A DNA stretch of 64,000 nucleotides, from assembly GCA_009746045.1 (NCBI GenBank), contig RPFO01000702.1, positions 248,001-312,000 on the forward strand, written 5' to 3'. Both the position numbers and the translations under genes were made by a program. This DNA is from Mesostigma viride (lineage: Eukaryota; Streptophyta; Mesostigmatophyceae; Mesostigmatales; Mesostigmataceae). The notes beneath the pieces are model-generated. The model had not been told where the DNA came from and made no database searches. It saw only the letters and a program-made list of their open reading frames with translations. This document shows, piece by piece, positions 37,748 to 45,516 of this stretch (positions are counted from its first letter, which is position 1; every line of letters begins with the position of its first letter).

Positions 37748-39385
37748 ATGTCAAAAAATGATGATGACCCTATGAAAAAAATTCTTGAACGCCGTAAATT
37801 CATTGAGAACGAAAAAGATAACGAAAGAGAAGTAGAAGATGATGATCCGCTTCCCGATATCTCAGATAGTATAGAACAGCGAGCAGCTCGGGAAGAACCA
37901 AGGTCTCCTATCAAAAAAGGACCGGACACTCCTACTTTTGACCTAGGGGACGCATTACGGAAACAAATGGGTAATTTTAAGATCCCTTCCGTTCCTGAAA
38001 AACAAAGCAGGGAATTAGATGGAGAAGATGCTTGGGCAGATGAACCGCTAGAAGAATCAAGACCGGTGGTACGAGAAGAAACAACGGTTAAAAAAGAACC
38101 AGGAAAAATTAATGCTAATAGCGGTCTTTTTAGTAAAGTAGCAGGGCTTTTTGGCGGTGGCCAGAAAAAAGAAGAGCCAAAAGTAGGAAAACTTAACCCA
38201 GAAGCCATAAAAGCATTAGCAAATGCCAAAGCAGAAGACCTACGCCGTGCTGCAGAAAGAGAAGAATTACCGGGAGAATCAAGAGTTTCTGTAACATCGG
38301 CAGAATTACAAAAAGGTTCAGACATACCTATACCTCCTCCTATGATGGAACCACCACCAGCCCCGCCTTTATCAGAAAGAAGAGCGTCAGTAGCCATTGA
38401 AGAAACCGCCCCGCCTTTATCAGAAAGAAGAGCGTCAGTAGCCATTGAAGAAACCGCTCCACCTTTATCAGAAAAAAGAGCATCAGTAGCCATTGAAGAA
38501 ACCGCTCCGCCTTTATCGGAAAGAAGAGTATCAGTAGCCATTGAAGAGCCTTCTATACCTTCTTCAGAAAGAAGAAAAACAACTGTTAGCGAAATACCTG
38601 CCCCGCCTTTAGAAAAAAGGGAAACTACAGGAAAGGATACGAAGCCTACGAATTTTGATGAGGTACTTAATAAAGCAGGAGTTGTATTGAGTCCTAATGA
38701 TCAGACACTTATTACCGAAGCTTTTCATAAAGTTGGTATTATTGACCGCGTCCCTAAACGTGACAAACTATTATCAGAGCAAATTGCTTTAACTGTTTCA
38801 ACAGTTGTAAAAAACAACCCCGAACTACAACCTTTTGTAACTGAAATATGCGATGCTTTTGTGGATAAAGCAAAGCAGGATGCAACACGTACAGCTCTGA
38901 ATGATAGATTTGGTCAAATCAAATCTGAGTACCAAAAAGGTAGTAAAGTTCCAGAAAAAAGTAATAAAGACCTGGACATAGTAATAAAAGATTTAGAAGA
39001 ATTACAAGGAGATGTGTCAGGAAAAATTGGCCCTAAAAATGCTAAAGAGCTTGCCAGTAAAATTGATAAAATAAAAGAAGATTACAATACTAAGTCCGGA
39101 GAAGAACAAACTAAAACCCTATATCAGAATTTACAATCATTAAAAGATTGGTCTTCTGAAAAAGGAAAGGAAACAGCCGATAAATCTACGTGGAAAAAAA
39201 TAGGTACAGTTATTTCTTCTTGTATGTCTCTTGTTGCAGCAAAAATTGCAGGTAAAGAAGTTGAAACTATAAAAAACAACTTAGCACAGGCAATGAAAGA
39301 GCTAAAAACTCAGGGTAAAAAAGAGGTAGTGGAAGGGTTGTCAAAGATTAATACTAAGGCAGCGGAGAACCAAAGAAGTAGGTAA
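37748..39385 (+). CDS. Proline-rich repeat protein sharing a module with its neighbour
   Basis: The 545-residue protein has no signal peptide or membrane span. It starts after a strong RBS (AGGAGG at 37733-37738). The N-terminal half is acidic and low-complexity. A proline run (PIPPPMMEPPPAPPL, about residues 195-209) leads into four tandem 16-residue units of the form APPLSERRASVAIEET (205-268). Residues 303-388 form the module FDEVL...ALNDRF, shared with the next protein. The C terminus (400-545) is helical and Lys/Glu-rich. No known family is recognised as a whole. Proline runs and repeats suggest a protein-interaction role, possibly as a secreted effector, which is inference. Confidence 0.7.
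   Translation: MSKNDDDPMKKILERRKFIENEKDNEREVEDDDPLPDISDSIEQRAAREEPRSPIKKGPDTPTFDLGDALRKQMGNFKIPSVPEKQSRELDGEDAWADEPLEESRPVVREETTVKKEPGKINANSGLFSKVAGLFGGGQKKEEPKVGKLNPEAIKALANAKAEDLRRAAEREELPGESRVSVTSAELQKGSDIPIPPPMMEPPPAPPLSERRASVAIEETAPPLSERRASVAIEETAPPLSEKRASVAIEETAPPLSERRVSVAIEEPSIPSSERRKTTVSEIPAPPLEKRETTGKDTKPTNFDEVLNKAGVVLSPNDQTLITEAFHKVGIIDRVPKRDKLLSEQIALTVSTVVKNNPELQPFVTEICDAFVDKAKQDATRTALNDRFGQIKSEYQKGSKVPEKSNKDLDIVIKDLEELQGDVSGKIGPKNAKELASKIDKIKEDYNTKSGEEQTKTLYQNLQSLKDWSSEKGKETADKSTWKKIGTVISSCMSLVAAKIAGKEVETIKNNLAQAMKELKTQGKKEVVEGLSKINTKAAENQRSR
38360..38551 (+). repeat. Four in-frame 48-nt tandem repeats
   Basis: Units start at 38360, 38408, 38456 and 38504. Each encodes APPLSERRASVAIEET or a near copy; the third has Lys for Arg and the fourth ends AIEEP. 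The first two units are almost identical in DNA, the last two have drifted, so expansion was recent. The minus-strand reading frame over this tract is an artefact of the repeat. Confidence 0.9.
38654..38911 (+). repeat. Shared 86-residue module, copy 1
   Basis: This segment encodes residues 303-388 of the 545-aa protein. It matches 40539-40796 with 73 of 86 residues identical by hand count, and the DNA is also close. Flanking sequences of the two genes do not align, so only the module is duplicated. Confidence 0.9.
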
Positions 39386-39414
39386 AGAACCCTATAAGGT
39401 GAATTTACATATTG

Positions 39415-39448
39415 GCAACGAAAGGGGAATAATATTTCTCTTCGTTGC
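39415..39448 (+). terminator. Possible terminator after the 545-aa gene
   Basis: GCAACGAA (39415-39422) and TTCGTTGC (39441-39448) form a perfect 8-bp stem with an 18-nt loop, 30 nt after the stop. The T run (ACTTTTTT) is about 15 nt further on, so this is a weak candidate. Confidence 0.4.
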
Positions 39449-39647
39449 TAGATACTTTCTACACTTTTTTACAAATTATAGTATAAAAAGTCACTAACAG
39501 TTTTAGGATGCTTAAATAGCTCTACATCTATACAACTCAATTTTATTAAAGAAATACGCTTTTTCAATATTTAGTTGAAAAGCCAAAAAAGAATAAAGTA
39601 CTATTACATTTGAACAATCCTTCGAAGAAAACAAAGGGAATAAAATT

Positions 39648-42347
39648 ATGAGTAAATACATTTATACACAATTCGTGACTCCAGACGAGCGCGAAAAAAT
39701 GGCTAAAAATGCTTCTGGAGTAGCTCAAACTTACTTTGTAACTAGTAAGCTTGGTTCACAAACCCCAAAACAGCAAGCCGATACTTTATACTCTGCTATA
39801 AGAGATGTAGAAGGCAACGGGGATCATCCTATAGTTAAAGCACTAAAAAACTACATGTTAAGCAATGGATCTACCCAAGAACAAATCGATGATATATTAA
39901 AACAAGGAAATGCAGCTTACGAAGCTAGCAAGGAACAACCTAAAGCTAAGGTAGAAAAAGGGATCAGCGTTCCCCTAGATCTGGCAGAACCTTTTTCACC
40001 TCTAGGTGTACCAACAAAAGTGAATTCACCGGAACTACAAGCACCAGTAGTTAGTAAGCCACAACCTGGCGAGAAAGGTTTTACCTACCAACGCGTAGAA
40101 CTTTCCCATCAATTTGAAGGAAACTTACTTACAACTTATATCAAAGTTAACCCATCAGAGTATGCTCGAGGTTTACTTTCCGAAAAAACTAGAGACGAAC
40201 AAGCTAATATTTTATATTCTGCCCAAATGGGGGGGGACAGTAATGTAATTAAAGCACTGGAAAAACATTTAATTAACGAAAAGGTTTTTAGCCCAGAACA
40301 GATAGAGAGCATAAAAAGGGCCGCAAATCAAGCAGAGTTAACAATAAGCCGTGAACAAAACGAAATAACAGCAGCTGTAGAAAGTGGAGTATCTCCTATT
40401 ATAAAGAATAGCGAACCTATTATAAAGAATAGCGAAGTAAGAGCCCCCGGAGAATTGCAACTAGTTCCCTTCAACGTAGATAATCCAGAAAAATCTCTTG
40501 TACTTGCTTCTAAGTTAGAAAAAGGTAATAAACTCACTTTTGATGAGGTACTTAGTAAAACAGGAGTTGTATTGAGTTCTAGTGATCAGGTGCTTATTAC
40601 CGAAGCTTTTCATAAAGTTGGTATCATTGACAGAGTTCCTAAACGTGGCGAACTATTATCAGAGCAAATTACTTTAACTGTAGCGACAGTTGTAAAAAAT
40701 AACCCCAAATTACAACCTTTCGTAACTGAAATATGTGATGCTTTTGTTGATAAAGCAACGCAGGATGCAACACGTACGGCTCTTAATGGTAAGTTTGACT
40801 CACTCAAATTACAATATCAACAGCAAAAGAAAACAGAAATAGAGGAAGAACTCCCTTCTCCAGACACCAGGCCACGATCTAATGATTTAACAGGACGCGA
40901 TGATCCACGCGCTCCTAAAGTAAAAGAAATCGAAGCCCAGGATAGTATAATTTTAAGAAGCACTACAGAGAAAGGGCAATCAACAGCCTTATCTTCTAGC
41001 GAGGTCGACCCTATAACCGAAGCTATCCGTAAAGAAATTCTGGCAGAACAGCAAAAATTAATACAAACTCAAATTGCTCTTAGTGACCCAGCTGTAAAGG
41101 ATATGGATCCTCAGCAATTTAGAAAGTACTTAACTTCCGATCCAGGAAAAGAGGAAGCAGCCAAGGTTTTCGCTAAACCAGAAATTCAAACAGCTCTTAA
41201 TAAAATTGAAGTTGAAGGTTACAGAAAAGTTCATGCTGAATTCAGCGATAGTTTTAAAAATGTTAACTGGACACCAGATCAGGTTGTTGCCGCAGGACAA
41301 CCAAAAACGAAAACGTCCGAAATAACAAATGAAGATGGCTTAGTTGTAGCTAAGATAAAGGAAACAACGCACGATATAGCTCCGTTAGCTGTAACGCTTG
41401 ATAATGGAGATAAGGTTAACGTCAAGAGTTACAGAACCATAGATTTTCCAACAGAGCTAGAAACCGGAAAAGGACCTCTTCACTTGTCAATGGCAGTAAA
41501 AGATCAAAATGGCCGAAATATTTCTGAAAAAGACGCTGTTTATTTTACCGCCCACTATGATGAACAAGGTAAATTAACTGAAATAAGTTCACCTATACCT
41601 GTTAAATTCATGGGAAAAGGCGATGATGCTGTAGGTTATATAGAGCGCGTTGGACCCGATGGAAAACCAAAAGTATATACATTACCGGTTACCCAAGGCA
41701 AATATAAGGAAATGATGAGAGAGGTAGCTAAAAATCAGGGAATGGCCGTAGATTTGTCACAAGAAGTTGCTCAAGAGGCTCAGGACCTTGCATTAACCAA
41801 GAAAAAATCTAGAGATCCAGTACTAGAAAGAGATGAAGAAGCTGTACAGCCTCAGAAAAAGACGGGAAGATCTGAGGATTCAATCGCCCTACCCGAAACT
41901 GATGCCATTCCTCTCCAAATGGTTTCTGTTCAGGGGACCGCTCAGGATAAAACTACTGCAATTGACAATATGCTAAGAGGCGTAAGCCCAGAGAGGATAG
42001 TGGCAACTTTAAAAGACCAAGTAGCAAAAGGTGGAAGCGAAGCGGTTGGGTTAATAGTGGAAGCTACTAAAGAGGGCAGAACCGGAGACCATCCAGGAGT
42101 TCATACATTAACAGCTGCGCAATTTAAAGAAGTATATGAAACCGGTATGAACGCTGCCAAGGTCATTTCAGATAAACGTGCTCCCCAAAACCTGGCGAAA
42201 CATACAGAGGACAGTATGAGAAACATACATTCTGCTTGCAATAAACTAACTAAGCCAGCCGCTGTTGACCCTATCGATCATATGCACGCTAAAAAATTGC
42301 ACGACAGAAATTTTGAACTAAAAAACCTACCAGCAAGAGGTCGCTGA
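39648..42347 (+). CDS. Mosaic protein with Sca4-like domain
   Basis: The 899-residue protein has no signal peptide or membrane span. Two related helical modules lie at about 42-95 (LYSAIRDVEGNGDHPIVKAL) and 184-237 (LYSAQMGGDSNVIKALEKHL). Residues 298-383 are the module shared with the 545-aa protein. Residues about 453-706 resemble the N-terminal domain of the rickettsial cell antigen Sca4, by recognition of blocks such as VKSYRTIDFPTEL, VYFTAHYDEQGKLTEISSP and GKYKEMMREVAKNQG. The long C-terminal region of Sca4 that contains vinculin-binding sites is not seen; instead a helical tail of about 190 residues follows. Sca4 is a secreted effector in Rickettsia. Export here is inferred. Confidence 0.78.
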   Translation: MSKYIYTQFVTPDEREKMAKNASGVAQTYFVTSKLGSQTPKQQADTLYSAIRDVEGNGDHPIVKALKNYMLSNGSTQEQIDDILKQGNAAYEASKEQPKAKVEKGISVPLDLAEPFSPLGVPTKVNSPELQAPVVSKPQPGEKGFTYQRVELSHQFEGNLLTTYIKVNPSEYARGLLSEKTRDEQANILYSAQMGGDSNVIKALEKHLINEKVFSPEQIESIKRAANQAELTISREQNEITAAVESGVSPIIKNSEPIIKNSEVRAPGELQLVPFNVDNPEKSLVLASKLEKGNKLTFDEVLSKTGVVLSSSDQVLITEAFHKVGIIDRVPKRGELLSEQITLTVATVVKNNPKLQPFVTEICDAFVDKATQDATRTALNGKFDSLKLQYQQQKKTEIEEELPSPDTRPRSNDLTGRDDPRAPKVKEIEAQDSIILRSTTEKGQSTALSSSEVDPITEAIRKEILAEQQKLIQTQIALSDPAVKDMDPQQFRKYLTSDPGKEEAAKVFAKPEIQTALNKIEVEGYRKVHAEFSDSFKNVNWTPDQVVAAGQPKTKTSEITNEDGLVVAKIKETTHDIAPLAVTLDNGDKVNVKSYRTIDFPTELETGKGPLHLSMAVKDQNGRNISEKDAVYFTAHYDEQGKLTEISSPIPVKFMGKGDDAVGYIERVGPDGKPKVYTLPVTQGKYKEMMREVAKNQGMAVDLSQEVAQEAQDLALTKKKSRDPVLERDEEAVQPQKKTGRSEDSIALPETDAIPLQMVSVQGTAQDKTTAIDNMLRGVSPERIVATLKDQVAKGGSEAVGLIVEATKEGRTGDHPGVHTLTAAQFKEVYETGMNAAKVISDKRAPQNLAKHTEDSMRNIHSACNKLTKPAAVDPIDHMHAKKLHDRNFELKNLPARGR
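40395..40436 (+). repeat. Perfect 21-nt tandem duplication
   Basis: CCTATTATAAAGAATAGCGAA occurs twice in direct succession, in frame, and encodes PIIKNSE twice. It sits in the linker just before the shared module of the 899-aa protein. The two copies are identical, so the event is recent. Confidence 0.9.
40539..40796 (+). repeat. Shared 86-residue module, copy 2
   Basis: This segment encodes residues 298-383 of the 899-aa protein and is the partner of 38654-38911. Thirteen residue differences are visible, mostly conservative and spread evenly. Confidence 0.9.
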
Positions 42348-42811
42348 AAAAATAGTTAATGGCTGTCTGTTTAGAGAAATATAGTAATCTGAGGTGAATT
42401 AACCCATAGTTTCAGTTACTATATTTTATAATCACGTTTCTTGCTTTTAGAATTTAACTTGTCTCTACGTCAAAACTCTAAATTTCTAATACAATTTTAG
42501 GAATTTATAAACCTGCTCATCGCGTCTTCGTTTTTTTGATACGCATTTTTGTTAAAGATACAAAATTTTAGTAAAAATTTGTTAAGTTCTCTGATTTTAC
42601 TTATGTTTCACCATTAGGCATCTGCCAGTATTGCTGAAATTTTTAAAACTTAACTTATGGATAGATTATTATGTAGAGAATCCTTTTAGAGTATTTGCAA
42701 ACCTACGTAAATCCAATCCACAGCAGAGGTCAGGGGATTAACGATATCCCCAATTATTCCCTTAAGATAGTTTCTACCCATACGGCCAAAATTCTTTAGA
42801 TGACCTAATAA
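42348..42811. other. Spacer before the IS982-type element
   Basis: About 460 nt without a recognisable gene, RNA or clear terminator. It is AT-rich and frames are closed in all directions at useful length. It may be decayed sequence. Confidence 0.5.
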
Positions 42812-42816
42812 ACGCG

Positions 42817-42836
42817 AGTTTCGCATTAGAAAGTTA
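42817..42836 (+). repeat. IS982 left inverted repeat
   Basis: Twenty bases, perfectly complementary to 43765-43784. The outer 6 bases (AACGCG versus AACACC on the other end) match at four positions. Confidence 0.85.
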
Positions 42837-42900
42837 GGTGTACAGCAGTAAACAAGTAGGTTATAGGTTACTTCATTTTACAAAATAACAGAAATAACCT

Positions 42901-43767
42901 ATGAAAATGGATTTTACAGAAATATATTGCCACGTCGATGACTTTTTAAAAGAATTAGATAACAAGACAGGTTTGATTGCAAATAACAATAATAAAACAG
43001 GCTGTCAGGGCAGGCTTAATAGAAGCGAGATTATAACAATAATCATAGGATATTGGCAATCATCCTATGACTGTTTTAAAAACTACTATCTAAAGCAAAT
43101 CTGGATTTATCACCAGCGGGATTTTAGGGGAGTTAGTTACTGCCAATTCATCAAACTAATCAGCTCATATCTACCACTGTTAGTGTTAATGCTCAACTCT
43201 ATTATGGATAAATGCGACGGCATATCTTTTATTGACTCAAGTAGCCTTGAGGTGTGTAAACGTTATCGTATTTCTATGCACAGAGTTTTTGCAGGAATTG
43301 CAGTGCGTAGCAAGACGACAAAAGGTTGATTTTACGGCTTAAAATTGCATTTATTGATCAATCAAAGAGGCGGCATAATCAAAGCATCGTTTAGCTCCGG
43401 TAATAAAGATGATAGAGCGCAATTAAAGCTTATGATTAAAGGTTTGTTTGGCAAGGTTTTTGGCGATAGAGGCTATATCTCTCAAGAATTATTCAGAGAG
43501 CTTTTAGAACAAGGAATCTTTATAATCACCAAAGTGAAGAAAAATATGAAAAATAAGTTTATGTCTTTGATTGATAAAATATTATTACTCAAACGAGCAT
43601 TAATAGAATCAGTCTTCGGCAAAATCAAATTGCTAGGCAAATTTGAGCATTCAAGACATAGATCGGTTACAAATGCTTTTGTTCATATGGTTGCTGCCCT
43701 CATCAGCTATCAATTATCAGACAATAAACCATCTATCAAATCCCTTTTGCACTTGCAAAATTTTTAA
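42901..43767 (+). pseudogene. IS982-family transposase with one in-frame stop
   Basis: Two open stretches, 42901-43329 and 43345-43767, lie in the same frame and join into one 289-codon gene. The only visible defect is TGA at 43327-43329, in KTTKG-stop-FYGLKLH, where family members usually have Trp. Catalytic regions are recognisable: FIDSSSLEVC, SGNKDDRAQL with FGDRGYIS, and ALIESVFGKIK. The rest shows no frameshift, so inactivation is probably recent. The first part alone, 142 residues, lacks the later catalytic acids. Confidence 0.85.
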
Positions 43768-43784
43768 CTTTCTAATGCGAAACT
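43765..43784 (-). repeat. IS982 right inverted repeat
   Basis: Exact complement of the left core repeat at 42817-42836. It overlaps the last codon region of the transposase frame by 3 nt. Confidence 0.85.
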
Positions 43785-43789
43785 GGTGT

Positions 43790-44085
43790 TAAATAAGTAT
43801 GTAAATTTCTAGGATAGGATATGGCTCTATATTTACACAACCAACAAATACTTAATTGTAGGGAAAGAAAGAAAAAATCAAGGAGTATAGCTAAGAAGAT
43901 ATTGAAGGCTCTGTTGCAAATAGAGGCATTACCCTATATTACAACTGCTTCTTCATCTTTGCCCGTTTAACAACTTATACAAACTGTACTGTAGATTCTA
44001 TGGACTGCAAAATTTATTTCTAATTAAAGTTACTAAACGTAAAAACTTCGGATAAAATTTTTCTTCATTGCTAGAATTTGTATTT
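43790..44085. other. Spacer between the two insertion sequences
   Basis: No confident gene. It contains a 49-codon open frame (43821-43970) of unknown meaning, and GGCTCTGTTGCAAA at 43907-43920, which resembles IS6-family ends but has no transposase beside it. Confidence 0.4.
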
Positions 44086-44250
44086 ATGATTTCTGGTCGA
44101 TACAACTATAAACCAGTGAAGACAAAACCACGCAAAACAAAAGACGAAGAAATCCAGCGGGAAATAAACCAGGATTTACATAATGCTCTTGAGAGATACA
44201 GGGCATTGGTTAAAACCAGAAGAATAAAAGAAGCGTTACATCCAATTTAG
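44086..44250 (+). CDS. Small basic hypothetical protein abutting the IS481-type element
   Basis: The 54-residue frame begins MISGRYNYKPVKTKPRKTK and continues as a charged helix (EEIQREINQDLHNALERYRA). It may be a real small protein or the remnant of a longer gene. Its TAG stop is flush with the predicted first base of the IS481-type element at 44251. It has no recognised family. Confidence 0.35.
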   Translation: MISGRYNYKPVKTKPRKTKDEEIQREINQDLHNALERYRALVKTRRIKEALHPI

Positions 44251-45459
44251 TGTACTAGTTACGACTTGAAAAAAATCAGGCGGCTTGATAAGTTAATAGC
44301 AAGTTGTCTGATATTCTCTCTATATTACCAATATTTTTTTCTTTGGCAATATAAATTGAATCTCTAAAAGTTTGCATTGGAGTTTTTCCAAAACAATGCT
44401 TACCTGAATGAGATCTTTCGTTATTATAGCTAATAATCCAGGTATCTACATCTAGATGTAACTCATCCAAAATATTATAAAACTTTTTACGGAATAGAAG
44501 GTGATAACACTCTTCTTGCATGGTTTTATGGAAACGCTCACAAATGCCATTAGTTTGGGGGCTGCCTTAGTTCTAGAATGGTCTACATCCTCAATGCCCA
44601 GGTATATTGGTAAGCATGATTTTCAGGCTTGCCGCAATATTCAGCGTCTCTATCGGTTAAGATACGAAGCAAAGGGATATTATGGCTTGTAAAAAACGGT
44701 ATAACCCTAGCATTAAGGTGATCAGCGGCGGTAATAGACGTTTTCTCAGTATAGAGCTTACAAATAGCCACCCTGGAATAGGTATCTACAAAAGTTTGTT
44801 GATAAATGCGCCCTATGCCTTTGATATTGCTCACGTAGTAAGTATCCTGTGACTCTAGGTAAACCAGGGCATAGTTTCGATTTCACCCGTTGCCTCACGC
44901 TTGTTTTTTGCCTTTTCAAGTGCAGCAAGCTACACATCGTTGAGAACAATACCGTCATTGGCAACTTTGGCTTCCAAAGCCCTGAGACGTTTTTTAAAGT
45001 TCTCTAAATCGTTACGTAACCATAGACCTTACGCCACCTCCAGAGAGGATAATACCCCGTTTCCGTAGCCCATTTGCGGCTCTTTCATGCCCGTAAGTCG
45101 GAAAGTCCACAGCCATATTAATTACAGCATCTTCCACATTAGCAGGCACACGATTCTTCAGGCAAGGTTTTTTACGATTCATCTCAAACAGGGCTTCTTC
45201 TCCACCTTGGTCGTAGAGTTCTTTGTAGCGATAAAATGTATCTCTACTATAGCCCATGACTTTGCACGCTTGGGATACATTCCCTAATGTTCTGCAAATT
45301 GTAATAAACCAACTCTTGGCTTTATGATTTTTCCTTGATATATTGTCATCTGACAGTCTCCTTTTTTTGAGGTTGTTAAAATTATTGCCGGGTACGATGC
45401 TATCTAATATTTTCGTACCCAACAATCCTTAACTGTCAGATTAAGTCTTTACTTTTACA
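44251..45459 (-). mobile_element. IS481-family insertion sequence (decayed)
   Basis: The element is about 1209 bp. Both ends begin TGT, as usual for this family. TGTACTAGTTACGACTTGAA at 44251-44270 and, on the minus strand, TGTAAAAGTAAAGACTTAAT at 45459-45440 agree at 14 of 20 positions. Between them lies a broken transposase. Boundaries are inferred from these repeats; no target duplication was found. Confidence 0.65.
44276..45425 (-). pseudogene. IS481-family transposase, multiply frameshifted
   Basis: Starting at 45425 the frame encodes a helix-turn-helix region (CRTLGNVSQACKVMGYSRDTFYRYKELY, and RVPANVEDAVINMAVDFPTYGHERAANGLRKRGI) for 137 codons. After a frameshift near 45020 the text continues out of frame (LRNDLENFKKRLRALEAK), meets a nonsense codon, and shifts again. 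It is then readable in 44583-44834 (FVDTYSRVAICKLYTEKT, LLRILTDRDAEYCG) and, after another shift, in 44276-44521 (YNNERSHSGKHCFGKTPMQTF). At least three frameshifts and one stop are visible, so it is inactive. Confidence 0.85.
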
Positions 45460-45516
45460 GATAATAGTTAAAACTACAGCACCTCCGGTTATCTGTATAC
45501 AGTTTTTTAATTGGCT

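Larger units (their letters stand above)
42812..43789 (+). mobile_element. IS982-family insertion sequence (inactive)
   Basis: An element of about 978 bp is bounded by inverted repeats. The core AGTTTCGCATTAGAAAGTTA is at 42817-42836 and its exact complement at 43765-43784, with AC-rich outer ends. It carries one transposase frame interrupted by a TGA. No flanking target duplication could be found by eye, so the exact outer ends are approximate. Confidence 0.85.

Noticed and set aside
37726-38541. Long minus-strand ORF with repeated MATDALLSDKGGAVSS units
   Set aside because: It is the antisense frame of the in-frame 48-nt repeats of the plus-strand gene, which has a strong RBS. No independent start signal is seen.
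38360-38551. Regular repeats that might suggest a CRISPR array
   Set aside because: The 48-nt units are contiguous, in frame and without spacers. No cas genes are present anywhere in the window.
43327-43329. TGA in the transposase as a recoded codon (Sec or Trp)
   Set aside because: No SECIS-like element or selenoprotein genes are visible, and TGG encodes Trp normally throughout. A simple nonsense mutation is the better explanation.
43907-43920. GGCTCTGTTGCAAA, similar to IS6-family terminal repeats
   Set aside because: Only one short copy is seen, with no transposase or second end nearby; it also reads through the 49-codon ORF. Chance or an old remnant cannot be told apart.
43821-43970. 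49-codon ORF between the two insertion sequences
   Set aside because: No RBS, no recognisable family, and location in decayed sequence. It may be chance.
44501-44692. 63-aa plus-strand ORF in the IS481-type region
   Set aside because: It is antisense to recognisable transposase fragments on the minus strand.
45490-45506. CTGTATACAG followed by six T as a terminator
   Set aside because: The palindrome leaves only a 3-bp stem with a 4-nt loop, too weak to call.
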